Source: Antrihabitans cavernicola (lineage in GTDB: Bacteria > Actinomycetota > Actinomycetes > Mycobacteriales > Mycobacteriaceae). From it: a stretch of DNA of 64,000 nucleotides. A program made the position numbers and the translations under genes. Positions within the stretch are counted from its first letter, which is position 1. Every line of letters begins with the position of its first letter. Below the pieces are notes generated by a model. That model was not told the origin of the DNA. It did no database searches and saw only the letters and a program-made list of their open reading frames with translations. Location of the stretch: NCBI RefSeq assembly GCF_008297975.1, contig NZ_VLNY01000001.1, positions 124,001 through 188,000 on the forward strand, in the 5' to 3' direction. This document shows positions 1 through 8,894 of this stretch, in pieces.

Positions 1-1
1 C

Positions 2-865
2 GATTTCGTGCGCACGATGGTCGACGACCTCGGTCATCCCGCTCAGACCAACGCCTACATCACGCCTGCGAGCAATCGCGGGTTCGATCCGCACTACGAC
101 GTGCACGATGTCTTCGTGCTCCAGGTGAGTGGCGAAAAGCACTGGGCTGTCCATGCTCCCGTGCACCGCGATCCGTTGCCGAACCAACCATGGACCGATC
201 ACCGGGACGCGATCGGCGCCCTCGCCCACGACCGGCCGGTGATCGATGCCGTGCTGGCCCCAGGCGACGCCCTCTATCTGCCGCGCGGGTGGATTCATTC
301 GGCAATGGCACTCGGCGACACCTCGATTCACCTCACCGTGGGCGTCGCACCGTTCACGCGCTACGACATCGCGCACCGCGTGCTGACCAGCCTGGCCGAC
401 GACGCGGACCTTCGGGCGTCGCTGCCGATGAATCTCGACCTCACCGACCACGACGCGGTGGGATCCGAGGTGCGTAAAACCGTCGAGCGAATTCTCGACA
501 CCTTGAAGATCGCCGCACCGGAAGACGCTGTCGCACAGTCGATCAGTGATCGGTTCGGTGAGCTGACGCGACCCGCTGCCGTTCGCCCGCTGCAGACACT
601 GGCCACTATCTCGAACCTGACCGCTGCAACACCGGTGCAATGGCGACACGGGCTGATCGGGTCGGTTCGGCGTCGCACAGGCACGGTGGAGCTGTCGCTG
701 CCTGGTCGAACCATCACGTTTCCCGACGTCTGCGCCGACGCTCTCGACGCCATCCGCGCGGGCCGACCCGCGACCGCAGGCACGCTCCCCGGACTGACCG
801 AGGAAGATGGACTGGTGGTGGTACGTAGATTGCTCCGTGAGGCCGTCGTCGTGGCACCCGCGTGA
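2..865 (+). CDS. JmjC/cupin-domain oxygenase (5' truncated)
   Basis: The frame is open from the first bases of the window, so the N-terminus lies outside; 287 residues are visible. It looks like a cupin-fold 2-oxoglutarate/Fe(II) dioxygenase of the JmjC type, as in the ribosomal protein hydroxylases (RoxA/YcfD group). An HYDVHD stretch near residue 30 gives the HxD iron ligands, and LPRGWIHSA near residue 97 carries the distal histidine, with QVSGEKHW between them as in this family. The C-terminal half is a helical plus winged region typical of the bacterial proteins. The substrate cannot be told from the sequence. The stop overlaps the next gene's GTG start by 4 bp, suggesting translational coupling. 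Confidence 0.75.
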   Translation, partial: DFVRTMVDDLGHPAQTNAYITPASNRGFDPHYDVHDVFVLQVSGEKHWAVHAPVHRDPLPNQPWTDHRDAIGALAHDRPVIDAVLAPGDALYLPRGWIHSAMALGDTSIHLTVGVAPFTRYDIAHRVLTSLADDADLRASLPMNLDLTDHDAVGSEVRKTVERILDTLKIAAPEDAVAQSISDRFGELTRPAAVRPLQTLATISNLTAATPVQWRHGLIGSVRRRTGTVELSLPGRTITFPDVCADALDAIRAGRPATAGTLPGLTEEDGLVVVRRLLREAVVVAPA

Positions 866-1764
866 GCGCACCCGACTGGGAGCCCTGCAGCAACGTTGCG
901 CTGCACAGGGGTGATCCCATGGAAGGCACCGGATCTCGCGGGCTGCGCTGGTTGCTCGTCGAACTGTCTGGGCCGTGGGGTCACTCCGCCTTCCTGGAAT
1001 CGCCGTTGGCGATCGACGCACACATCGGACGCGCGCTGGTTCGCCGTGCCGAAGGTGCGGGCATGCGGATCGTTGCGATCAGACGGTCCGGGCGCCGCCT
1101 TGCCGAACACCGATACCGTTGGGCGATAGCCGATTCCACCCCCGGTAGCGAGTCGGTGCATTGGGGCGAAGTCGACACCGCCGAAGAACTACTGGGCATT
1201 CCGCTGGACGGATCGACCGGGATCGCATCGGCCGATCCGCTGGTCGCAGTGTGTGCGCACGGCAAGCACGACCAGTGCTGTGCCGTCCGGGGTCGCGCCG
1301 TCGCCGCCACCATTGCCGAGCGCTATCCGGAGTGGACGTGGGAGTGCTCGCATCTGGGTGGCGACCGGTTTGCGGCGACCATGCTGCTGCTGCCGCACGG
1401 ATTGTATTACGGCAGAGTCGATTCCGCGGAACCCGCCGAGCTGGTCCGGCTCTATGCCGACGGCAGACTCGACGAACGCTACTTCCGCGGCCGCAGTTCG
1501 CTCCCCAACACGGTGCAAGCGGCTCAGCATCACGCTCGACTGCTGACAGGCGAGGATCGCATCGACGCGCTCGCGCCGCTGTCGATCGTCGAATCGCCGC
1601 CAGAAACGACGATCGTCCTCGACGGCGCGGATGGTCCCATCGAAGTGCGATTGGCCGAAGAGCTGTCGGCCCCTATCCTCACCACCTGTGCTGCGCGAGT
1701 CGCAGGTCAGGTCAGGCAGTGGCGACTGCTCTCGATCACTCCCGCGCGCTCAGGTAGCGACTGA
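862..1764 (+). CDS. Sucrase/ferredoxin-like (Suc/Fer) protein
   Basis: A 300-residue protein with the thioredoxin-like ferredoxin fold of the Suc_Fer family. The diagnostic CAHGKHDQCCAVRGR segment lies near residue 131 and the ECSHLGGDRFAATMLLLPHG segment near residue 160; their Cys/His residues are expected [2Fe-2S] ligands. An electron-transfer role is a family inference with no known partner. It starts at a GTG overlapping the upstream JmjC stop, so the two are probably one transcript. Its 3' end overlaps the convergent MerR gene by 29 bp. Confidence 0.75.
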   Translation: MSAPDWEPCSNVALHRGDPMEGTGSRGLRWLLVELSGPWGHSAFLESPLAIDAHIGRALVRRAEGAGMRIVAIRRSGRRLAEHRYRWAIADSTPGSESVHWGEVDTAEELLGIPLDGSTGIASADPLVAVCAHGKHDQCCAVRGRAVAATIAERYPEWTWECSHLGGDRFAATMLLLPHGLYYGRVDSAEPAELVRLYADGRLDERYFRGRSSLPNTVQAAQHHARLLTGEDRIDALAPLSIVESPPETTIVLDGADGPIEVRLAEELSAPILTTCAARVAGQVRQWRLLSITPARSGSD

Positions 1765-2437
1765 GCTCACCGGCAGCAAAGAGCATCGCCACGCCGCGAG
1801 CAGTCACGCTGCGTTGCCAGCCGTCGAGTGCCCGCGCGAGGGAATCGGTGCTGCCTGCCGAACGGATCTGGCGCACGACGTCCGCGATCGACTCCAACGG
1901 GTAGTGTCCGCGCCGAAGGAGATGTGCGAGTTCGGCGTCACGGATGTCGACTGCTCGGTAGACGCGATAACCGGTGGCCACATCTCGCGCGGGCGTGAGG
2001 ATCCCGACCGCTTCCCAGTTGCGAAGCGTCGCCGACGTGACCCGAAGTCGGCCTGCGAGTTCGCCGACCGTCATAGAATCCGTTGCCCCGGAATCGGAGT
2101 CGGACTCCGCCACCAGATGATCGACCGCCTTCCGTACCGTGTCGAGCGTTTGCCGATCGTGAACCGACTGGACGTGACCGCGATCGAGGATGCGCAGGGC
2201 AGCATCGAGATCGCCCCGATGCACTGCATTCATGATCTGACCACCAGCCGTATGCCCGAAGGCGGGAACGAGCGCGAGATAGGTTCGCAGCGCGTTCCTG
2301 TGCATCTCGGTGTAGATGCGGTAGCCGCTGCCGGTGCGCTCGGCAGGCGGGATGAATCCGTCGCGTTCGTAATTGCGAACCGCCTGGGTCGAGAGAGAAT
2401 GTTCCTGCGCAAGATCGGATGGGCGCAGGGTGATCAT
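1736..2437 (-). CDS. MerR-family regulator with tandem MerR-like domains
   Basis: A 233-residue regulator. The N-terminal winged helix (LRPSDLAQEHSLSTQAVRNY, then GYRIYTEMHR) is a typical MerR DNA-binding domain. A second MerR-like helix-turn-helix appears around residues 120-165 (MTVGELAGRLRVTSATLRNW, then GYRVYRAVDI). Tandem MerR domains in one chain are less common than the usual dimer of single-domain subunits. There is no metal-binding cysteine cluster, so a small-molecule ligand is more likely. It is divergent from the erythromycin-esterase-like gene across about 80 bp and probably controls it and itself. Confidence 0.8.
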   Translation of the reverse strand: MITLRPSDLAQEHSLSTQAVRNYERDGFIPPAERTGSGYRIYTEMHRNALRTYLALVPAFGHTAGGQIMNAVHRGDLDAALRILDRGHVQSVHDRQTLDTVRKAVDHLVAESDSDSGATDSMTVGELAGRLRVTSATLRNWEAVGILTPARDVATGYRVYRAVDIRDAELAHLLRRGHYPLESIADVVRQIRSAGSTDSLARALDGWQRSVTARGVAMLFAAGELSRYLSARE

Positions 2438-2484
2438 CGTTTTGATACTTTACCTGGAGAAAACCACTTCACTCCAGCACAAGT

Positions 2485-2514
2485 CTCAACCGTTCTTTCA
2501 AAGATACGATTGAG
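2485..2514. promoter_or_regulatory. Inverted repeat between the MerR and esterase genes
   Basis: The arms CTCAA (2485-2489) and TTGAG (2510-2514) flank a 20-bp centre containing CTTTCAAAG, in the gap between the divergent MerR and esterase starts. A long, near-symmetric promoter element is what a MerR-type operator would look like. The assignment is inferred from position only. Confidence 0.35.
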
Positions 2515-2518
2515 GCAC

Positions 2519-3595
2519 ATGAGCCAAGACATTCGAGACTTCGTCCCTTCGTCCTGCGACCTGCTGGCACTGGGCGAGCCGACACACTGGGAGCCGGCTT
2601 TCGGGTCGGTCCGCAACACGCTGTTCGGACAACTCGTCGAACGCGGCTTTCGCTCCATTGCGCTCGAAACCGACAGAGTCGCCGCACTCGAAGTCGACGA
2701 CTACGTCCGCGACGGTGTCGGCAGCCTCTACGCCGTCATGCGCGATGGCTTCTCCCACGACTTCGGCGATTTCGCAGCCAACAGGGCGCTGGTCGAGTGG
2801 ATGCGCGAGTACAACCAGAACCGCTCCCCCGCAGACCGACTGGCCTTTCACGGCTTCGATACGCAGACGGAGATCCCCTGCGCGCCCAGTCCGCGTCGCT
2901 ATCTCGAATACAGCCGCGACTACCTGGGTCTCGACGTCGATCTCGCAAGCATTGCGGGTGACGACGAAAGATGGAGTCGCGCGGAAGCGGTCCTGAATCC
3001 CGCCGAGTCGCTCGGCGCCACGCCCGAGGCGCAGCGGCTGCGATTGCTCGCCCACGACATGTTCGCCGAGCTGCACGAGCGTGCCCCAGAGCTGATCGCG
3101 AAGACTTCGCGCAACGAGTGGACCAGGGCCACAACGCATCTCACGGCCGGGATCGGACTGCTGCGCTATCACAATCAGGCGGCGCAGGATATCGAACAGA
3201 GCAAACGGTACGGGGTGTTGGGAGCCGTGCGGGACGCGATCATGGCACAGAACCTTCGCGATATCCGCAGCATCGAGGACCGCCGTGGTGCGACATTCGT
3301 CTTCGCGCACAACTTTCATCTGAACCGAGGATCGATCGTCGGTTCGCTGCTGGACTACACCTTTGTCGCAGGCAGCCTCGGCCGCAGCGACGCTCTCGAA
3401 CTCGGCGCGCCCGCCGCGGATACCTACGAGGGCACGCTCGACCCCGTGCTCACCACCTGGGGTATCACCGAACCCCCCACCACCGGACGAACTCGCACCG
3501 ATACGGATCCGAGGAAGGGCTACTTTCCCCTCGATCAGGCCGTGCTCGACGGGGCCGATGCGATCTTGTACATCGCGGGCCGACACACCCGGTGA
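2519..3595 (+). CDS. Erythromycin esterase family protein
   Basis: A 358-residue member of the erythromycin esterase/succinoglycan-biosynthesis family (PF05139). The frame is open much further upstream, but homology begins at the ATG at 2519 (MSQDIRDFVPSSCDLLALGE); the upstream part is antisense to the MerR gene. The N-terminal LALGEPTHWEP motif with a following conserved Arg, and FVFAHNFHLNR near residue 260, supply the conserved Glu/His residues of Ere-type enzymes. Macrolide lactone hydrolysis is possible, but many family members have other or unknown substrates. Pairing with a divergent MerR gene suggests inducible expression. Confidence 0.75.
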   Translation: MSQDIRDFVPSSCDLLALGEPTHWEPAFGSVRNTLFGQLVERGFRSIALETDRVAALEVDDYVRDGVGSLYAVMRDGFSHDFGDFAANRALVEWMREYNQNRSPADRLAFHGFDTQTEIPCAPSPRRYLEYSRDYLGLDVDLASIAGDDERWSRAEAVLNPAESLGATPEAQRLRLLAHDMFAELHERAPELIAKTSRNEWTRATTHLTAGIGLLRYHNQAAQDIEQSKRYGVLGAVRDAIMAQNLRDIRSIEDRRGATFVFAHNFHLNRGSIVGSLLDYTFVAGSLGRSDALELGAPAADTYEGTLDPVLTTWGITEPPTTGRTRTDTDPRKGYFPLDQAVLDGADAILYIAGRHTR

Positions 3596-3635
3596 TCTCC
3601 CCGCAGCTGTCGTCACACGGTGGTAGACCGGGGTC

Positions 3636-3833
3636 ATGGCTTGTTCGTCATGCGATACGGCAACCGACCACTGCCACGGAACACTGATCGTGCACACCGG
3701 CAACATCGCCGAGTGCACCGAAGACGGCTGCGTCGAACTCGACCGGCTGCGCCACGCATTCGTCGTCGATTGCTTCGATCTGGCAGGCGGTTGCAGCTGC
3801 CTGGATCTGATCGCCGCCCGAAGAGCGTCGTAG
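3636..3833 (+). CDS. Cysteine-rich 65-aa protein
   Basis: A short ORF with eight cysteines in 65 residues (C3, C6, C13, C27, C32, C46, C53, C55) and histidines at 12, 14, 20 and 40, including CSSC and GGCSC. This arrangement suggests metal or Fe-S binding, or disulfides. There is no signal peptide. A purine-rich GACCGGGG lies a few bases before the ATG. I do not recognise a family. It sits between the esterase and the convergent recR, with no overlap with either. Confidence 0.55.
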   Translation: MACSSCDTATDHCHGTLIVHTGNIAECTEDGCVELDRLRHAFVVDCFDLAGGCSCLDLIAARRAS

Positions 3834-3854
3834 CCGATTTACCCGCCTGCCGAA

Positions 3855-4463
3855 CTACATTGCCCGCCGACCGGACAGCGCCCGGCCGAGGGTCAGCTCG
3901 TCGGCGAATTCCAGGTCGCCGCCCATCGGTAGTCCCGACGCCAATCGGGTCACGCTGAGTCCGGGAAAGTCGCGGAGCATCCGCACCAGGTAGGTAGCGG
4001 TCGCTTCGCCCTCGGTGTTGGGATCGGTCGCGATGATCACCTCACCGACGTCGATGCCGTCCTCCTGGTTGCCGATCCGCGCCAGTAACTCACGGATCCG
4101 CAGCTGGTCGGGTCCGACGCCGCTCAGCGGATCGAGTGCACCGCCGAGCACGTGGTAGCGGCCGCGGAACTCGCGGGTGCGTTCGATCGCCTGCACATCC
4201 TTGGGCTCCTCGACGACGCAGATCTGGGTGCGATCACGGCGAGAATCCGAGCAGATTCGGCACAGCTCCTTGTCGGAGACTGTGCCGCACATGATGCAGA
4301 ACTGGACCCCGTCGCGCACCTTCTGCAGCGCTCGCTGCAGCCGGTCGATTTCCGGCGGCTCGACGGACAACAGATGAAAAGCGATGCGCTGCGCGCTTTT
4401 CGGACCGATTCCGGGCATCTTGCCGAGCTCGTCGATCAGATCCTGAACCGGACCTTCGTACAC
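3855..4463 (-). CDS. recR: Recombination mediator protein RecR
   Basis: A 202-residue protein of normal RecR length. It has the N-terminal helix-hairpin-helix ([20 protein letters not shown]), the four-cysteine zinc finger [16 protein letters not shown] around residues 57-72, and a Toprim domain ([14 protein letters not shown], then [16 protein letters not shown]). RecR works with RecF/RecO to load RecA at gaps. It is 9 bp downstream of ybaB, the standard bacterial pair and the same arrangement as Rv3716c-Rv3715c in mycobacteria. Confidence 0.97.
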   Translation of the reverse strand: MYEGPVQDLIDELGKMPGIGPKSAQRIAFHLLSVEPPEIDRLQRALQKVRDGVQFCIMCGTVSDKELCRICSDSRRDRTQICVVEEPKDVQAIERTREFRGRYHVLGGALDPLSGVGPDQLRIRELLARIGNQEDGIDVGEVIIATDPNTEGEATATYLVRMLRDFPGLSVTRLASGLPMGGDLEFADELTLGRALSGRRAM

Positions 4464-4472
4464 GCAGGCTCG

Positions 4473-4811
4473 CTAGAAGTCGGGCAGGCCCGGAAGCGCA
4501 CCGCCACCGAGCCCCGCCAGTGGGCCGAGCTTGGTGGACGCGATTTCCTGAGCCTTTGCCGATGCGTCGCTGATGGCGCCGATGACGAGGTCTTGCAGTG
4601 TTTCGACGTCCTGCGGATCGACGACTTTGGGGTCGATGACCAGCGACACGATCTCGCCGGTGCCCTTGACCGTTGCGGTCACCAGGCCACCACCGGCCTG
4701 ACCTGTCACTTCCGCCTGCGCGATCTCTGCCTGCGCGGCCATCAGCTGCTGTTGCATCTGCTGCGCCTGAGCAAGAATCTGCTGCATATCGGGCTGTCCA
4801 CCGGGTTGCAC
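4473..4811 (-). CDS. ybaB: YbaB/EbfC nucleoid-associated protein
   Basis: A 112-residue protein starting [20 protein letters not shown]. It has a glutamine-rich N-terminal helix, the conserved central strand [20 protein letters not shown] and a C-terminal helix, the complete YbaB/EbfC fold. The family binds DNA as a dimer and is nearly always next to recR, as here. A separate YbaB-like protein at 40275-40637 belongs to the ESX toxin region and is more divergent. Confidence 0.93.
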   Translation of the reverse strand: MQPGGQPDMQQILAQAQQMQQQLMAAQAEIAQAEVTGQAGGGLVTATVKGTGEIVSLVIDPKVVDPQDVETLQDLVIGAISDASAKAQEIASTKLGPLAGLGGGALPGLPDF

Positions 4812-4918
4812 GGGCCGTCCTCTCTCGCGGCGCCGTCAGCGCCGATCGATGCAGATATCCAGGCCAGCCTAGACGCTGACGTCGCGGCACGACTGGTGCC
4901 CGCGCCGGAAGCGGTCGG

Positions 4919-5656
4919 TTATCCGATCGCCGACTTGACCCGTCTCAGCGCACCGCGCATCGTGGTGCGAGCCAGCTGGCTGATGAAGTCGACCGAAAAG
5001 ATGGTGCTCTGTCCGAGTTCGTCCTCGGCGGCCAGGGCTTGCCTGGTGCCGAGCTCGAGTCCGGCGTACACGGCCGCACGATCGCTGAGCACACAGCGCC
5101 ACGGGTGCGCGGCAATCTGCTCCGCGAGTTCGACAGCCGCGTCCAGTGCGGTCCCCGCCGGAACCACCCGATCGACGAACCCGATGGTGTGTGCTTCGGC
5201 GACCGACATCTCACGCCCGGTCAGGATCAGATCCAGCGCGCGTCCGAGCCCGACCAGCTTGGGTAGGCGATACGTGCCACCGTCGACCAAGGGCACGCCG
5301 TGACGGCGATCGAAGAAGCCGAATCGCGCCGTATCGCCTGCCACTCGCAAGTCGCACCACGCGGCCAACTCCATCCCGCCCGCAACGCACCAGCCGTCGA
5401 TGGCAGCGACCACCGGCTTCGAAAGCTGCCGCCTCGTCGGACCCAACGGACCGTCGTCCCGTAGATCGGGCAGGTCCTTCAGATTGGCGCCGGAACAGAA
5501 CGCCGCCGTGTCGCCGGTGAGCACGGCAACCTTCGCGGTCGGGTCGGCGTCGAATGCGGTGAATTCGTCGTGCAACCGCGCTGCGGTCTCGGAGTCGACC
5601 GCGTTGCGAACCTGGGGCTGACCGATCCGAATCACCCGAACCGACGAGCCGGTCAC
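4919..5656 (-). CDS. Crotonase/enoyl-CoA hydratase family protein
   Basis: 245 residues from the GTG at 5656, which overlaps the stop of the upstream desaturase gene by 4 bp; an ATG 54 bp upstream lies inside that gene and lacks homology. The crotonase fold is clear: AVLTGDTAAFCSGANLKDL forms the oxyanion-hole region and VAAIDGWCVAGGMELAAWCD the helix core. The segment that normally carries the catalytic glutamate pair reads FGFFDRRHGVPLVDGGTYRL, with no Glu in the usual place. True hydratase activity is therefore doubtful and isomerase, thioesterase or other crotonase chemistry is possible. Confidence 0.85.
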   Translation of the reverse strand: MTGSSVRVIRIGQPQVRNAVDSETAARLHDEFTAFDADPTAKVAVLTGDTAAFCSGANLKDLPDLRDDGPLGPTRRQLSKPVVAAIDGWCVAGGMELAAWCDLRVAGDTARFGFFDRRHGVPLVDGGTYRLPKLVGLGRALDLILTGREMSVAEAHTIGFVDRVVPAGTALDAAVELAEQIAAHPWRCVLSDRAAVYAGLELGTRQALAAEDELGQSTIFSVDFISQLARTTMRGALRRVKSAIG

Positions 5657-6551
5657 GCGGTTGCCCGCACAGGCTCCGAAATGTCCGCCTGCTGGTCGGC
5701 AGGCTTCCATCCGGGCGGTCCGACGATGTAGCCGAGCTTGTTCTTCCAGCCGACGGCCCGTCGAACATCGCGGGCGATGTTGCCGTACTCGTGGTACTGG
5801 AGCTTGAACACGTTGTACGTGCCCACCGGGCTCGTCAAGCCATAGGTCGGCCGGTGTAGCTCGGGCTGGAACGTACCGAACATGCGATCCCAGACGATCA
5901 GGATGCCGCCGTAGTTCTTGTCCAGGTATTCGGGATCACTGCCGTGGTGCACGCGGTGATGCGACGGGGTGTTGAAGATGAACTCGATCGGGGCGGGCAG
6001 CTTGCCGATCGACTCCGTGTGGCTGAAGAACTGGTAGACGAGGTTGGCGCCGAAGGCCACGTAGATCGTCCACGGCTCGAACCCCAGCAAGGGCAACGGC
6101 GCCCAGAAGATCGCCTCGGACCACGGATTCCACTTCTGCCGCAACGCGGTACCGAAATTGAAGTACTCGCTGGAGTGATGTGCCTGATGCGCCGCCCATC
6201 CGATCCGCACCCGATGCGAGAACCGATGATTGCAGTACCAGGCGACGTCGACCACGACGAACAGCAGCACCAAGCTCCACCACGTGTCGACGGGGATGTG
6301 CCAGGGCGCGAGATAGACGCTCATCGCGACGAACAGCACCAGCGTCAGCAGCTTGAAAGCCATCATGAAGGCCAACGCGCCCGAGCCCATTGCCAAGCTC
6401 GTTGCCGTATCGCGGCCGAGGTAGCGGCTGTCCGACTCCTCGTCGTGGTCGTGGGTCTTTCCAGCAGGAACTCGACGCCGATGAACAGCGCGAAGATCGG
6501 CAGGGCGTAGAGCACCGGGTTCTGGATCTGGTGCCAGACGGTGGTCAGCAT
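5653..6551 (-). pseudogene. Sterol desaturase/fatty acid hydroxylase, frameshifted
   Basis: The reading frame is split. The N-terminal piece starts at the ATG at 6551 (MLTTVWHQIQNPVLYALPIF, with GGAG 5 nt before the ATG) and reads in one frame to VEFLLE near 6460. It then leaves homology. The rest (SLAMGSGALAFMMAFKLL onward) is in the frame one base away. Adding one A to the AAA run (6458-6460 on the complement) restores LEKTHDHDEESDSRYLGRD joined to TATSLAMG, a normal desaturase sequence. The C-terminal part keeps the His motifs HRFSH, HQAHH and HHRVHH of di-iron membrane hydroxylases. It is either a real homopolymer deletion or a sequencing error. Confidence 0.8.
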
Positions 6552-6609
6552 GTGCACTCCATTACTCCCAGGCCATCGCGATCCGATCGCGATCGTTAAT
6601 TGACTAATG

Positions 6610-6620
6610 GGTAAATTACC
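6610..6620. promoter_or_regulatory. Candidate TetR operator
   Basis: GGTAAATTACC is a perfect 11-bp palindrome in the gap between the divergent desaturase and TetR genes, 31 bp before the TetR ATG. A second symmetric element, GATCGCGATC, lies at 6585-6594. Their placement fits autoregulation and control of the divergent gene. The role is inferred. Confidence 0.4.
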
Positions 6621-6650
6621 ACATGTTCAGTTATCGGGTACGGTGCTGGC

Positions 6651-7286
6651 ATGGCTTCATCGAATGCGGGGACCAAGGGCGTGCCACGCGCCGATCGCGA
6701 GCTTCAGATCCTCGACATCGCGGCGGAAGAGTTCGCTCGCTGCGGTTACGCGCGGGCGTCCATTGCCGACATCGCGCGCCGGGCAGGCATCTCGAAACCA
6801 CTCATCTACGTGTATTTCGAATCGAAGGACGGCCTCTACCTCGCGTGCCTGCGACGGGCAGGTGACGCGCTGGTCCAGTCGGTCGCGGCAGCGCAGAAAA
6901 GCGTCACCGCTCTTCGGGCGCTCGACACGCTGGAAGCCATCTTCACAGCCCTCGAGCCTCGCCGACACGACTGGCTGATCCTCAACGACCACAGCCTGCC
7001 CGCCGAGTCCGTGGTGCGCGAAGAGGCGCGACGCTACCGACGCGCACTGTCCGATCTGGGTGCGACGGGCACCGCCGAGGTGCTCGCGACGGCCGGTAGC
7101 GCGGACCTCCTCGACCGCTCGCTCACGCTCCATCTGTGGCTCAACACCGTCACGTCGGCTGTGCAGTGGTGGCTCGATCACCCCGATGAGTCGGCATCGG
7201 CGATGACCGCGCGGTGCACACGAATCCTCGGCGCCCTGGTTGCCGCCGAAGAACTCGGCACGTCGACACGAACGAAGGATCGGTAG
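6651..7286 (+). CDS. TetR/AcrR-family regulator
   Basis: A 211-residue one-component regulator with an N-terminal helix-turn-helix (ILDIAAEEFARCGYARASIA, then ISKPLIYVYFESKDGLYLA) and a divergent C-terminal ligand domain. It is divergent from the desaturase gene across about 100 bp with palindromes, and its stop directly abuts the ATG of the AGPS-like FAD enzyme. It is therefore likely to control both the desaturase and the FAD enzyme. The ligand is unknown, perhaps a lipid or acyl compound from context. Confidence 0.9.
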   Translation: MASSNAGTKGVPRADRELQILDIAAEEFARCGYARASIADIARRAGISKPLIYVYFESKDGLYLACLRRAGDALVQSVAAAQKSVTALRALDTLEAIFTALEPRRHDWLILNDHSLPAESVVREEARRYRRALSDLGATGTAEVLATAGSADLLDRSLTLHLWLNTVTSAVQWWLDHPDESASAMTARCTRILGALVAAEELGTSTRTKDR

Positions 7287-8891
7287 ATGAACAAGACACG
7301 GTCATGGTGGGGTTGGGGCAACGTCGAAGACGCGGTCCACGGCGTCGAGCTTGCCGAGCTGACGCGTCGAACGTCGGCGATGTTGCCCGACACCGATCTG
7401 CGCGCACATGAACCCCCTGACCCGCGCTCGCTGGACATCCGTCGACCCAGAGTCACCGTGCCCGCATCGCTTGCTCACCTGGGCTCGGACGATCTCGTAG
7501 ATCGCGCCGCTCATGCGCACGGTAAGGCGTTTCGAGATGTGGTTCGCAATCTCCACGGCGATCTACGCAATGTCCCCGACGTGGTTGTCCGCCCGTCGAG
7601 CGAAACCGAGATCGTCGACATCCTGGATTGGTGCAGTCGCTCGAATATCGCGGTAATCGCCTACGGCGGTGGAAGTTCCGTGGTCGGCGGCATCGAGCCG
7701 AGGTTCGACGGCGGTTACGCGGGGACGATCAGCATGGATCTCGCAGCACTCGATCGAGTACTGGAGATCGACCGGACAAGCCGAGCCGCACGCATCCAAG
7801 CTGGAGTGTTCGGGCCCGCATTGGAAGACGTTCTACGTCCGGCAGGCCTCACCCTGCGCCACTTCCCGCAGTCGTTCGAGTTTTCGACGCTCGGCGGCTG
7901 GCTGGCCACCCGAGCGGGCGGGCATTTCGCCACTCTGTACACCCACATCGACGACCTCGTGGAATCGATGCGGGTGGTGACCCCGGCGGGCATCAGTGAA
8001 TCGCGCAGGCTGCCGGGCTCGGGTGCAGGCCCGTCATCGGATCGCCTCTTCCTCGGCTCAGAAGGCACCTTGGGGGTGATCACCGAGGCGTGGATGCGGC
8101 TGCAAGATCGCCCCCGCTGGCGCGGCAACGCAACCGTGCATTTCTCGGACTTCGAGGCTGCTGTGTCGGCTACTCGCGCGATCGCACAAGCGGGGATCTT
8201 TCCGACGAATTGTCGACTACTCGATCCTGCCGAAGCGTTCATCAATGCAGGCACGGCGTCATCGGGCGGTGTGCTGGTACTCGCGTTCGAGTCCGCGGAT
8301 CATCCGGTCGGTCCGTGGCTCGATCGGGTTGTCGAACTGTGCCGCGACCACGGCGGAACTCTGCCCGAACCGCCGCGGCGCACGGACAGCGCCGACGCTC
8401 CCGCGCCCACCGCTGTCTCCGATGCGTGGCGCTCCAGCTTCTTACGGATGCCATATCAGCGCGACGCCCTCGCGGCTCGGTCGATGATCGTCGAAACCTT
8501 CGAAACCGCCTGTACCTGGGACACATTCGCCGACCTGCACGCGTCGGTGCGCAAAGCCGCGAACGACGCGCTTGCCTCGGTCGACGCGCAGGGTGTGCTG
8601 ACGTGCCGGTTCACACACGTCTACCCGGACGGTCCCGCACCGTATTTCGGGATCTACGCGGCCGGGCGTTGGGGCAGCACACTTGCGCAGTGGGACCAGA
8701 TCAAAGCGGCGGTATCCGAAGCCTTGGCGAACGCGGGCGCCACCATCACTCACCATCATGCGGTGGGACGTGACCACCGCCCGTGGTACGACAGGCAGCG
8801 GCCCGACGTGTTCGCCGCCGCACTCCGGGCAGCCAAGGGCGCGCTCGATCCCGCCGGGATTCTCAACCCCGGCGTCCTCGTCGATCCGTAG
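7287..8891 (+). CDS. FAD-linked oxidase, alkyl-DHAP synthase-like
   Basis: 534 residues. It has an N-terminal WWGWGNVEDAV segment typical of actinobacterial AGPS-like proteins and a PCMH-type FAD domain (VIAYGGGSSVVGGIEPRFDG, then STLGGWLATRAGGHFAT and LGSEGTLGVIT). The C-terminal cap contains HHHAVGRDHRPWYD and ends with the LDPAGILNPGVL signature. AGPS enzymes swap the acyl chain of acyl-DHAP for an alkyl chain in ether-lipid synthesis; bacterial relatives may instead be glycolate or lactate-type oxidases. It directly follows the TetR gene. The ether-lipid role is inferred from family similarity only. Confidence 0.8.
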   Translation: MNKTRSWWGWGNVEDAVHGVELAELTRRTSAMLPDTDLRAHEPPDPRSLDIRRPRVTVPASLAHLGSDDLVDRAAHAHGKAFRDVVRNLHGDLRNVPDVVVRPSSETEIVDILDWCSRSNIAVIAYGGGSSVVGGIEPRFDGGYAGTISMDLAALDRVLEIDRTSRAARIQAGVFGPALEDVLRPAGLTLRHFPQSFEFSTLGGWLATRAGGHFATLYTHIDDLVESMRVVTPAGISESRRLPGSGAGPSSDRLFLGSEGTLGVITEAWMRLQDRPRWRGNATVHFSDFEAAVSATRAIAQAGIFPTNCRLLDPAEAFINAGTASSGGVLVLAFESADHPVGPWLDRVVELCRDHGGTLPEPPRRTDSADAPAPTAVSDAWRSSFLRMPYQRDALAARSMIVETFETACTWDTFADLHASVRKAANDALASVDAQGVLTCRFTHVYPDGPAPYFGIYAAGRWGSTLAQWDQIKAAVSEALANAGATITHHHAVGRDHRPWYDRQRPDVFAAALRAAKGALDPAGILNPGVLVDP

Positions 8892-8894
8892 CGA

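Noticed and set aside
1631-2518. N-terminal extension of the erythromycin esterase frame
   Set aside because: It runs through the antisense of the MerR gene and lacks homology; the ATG at 2519 begins the family.
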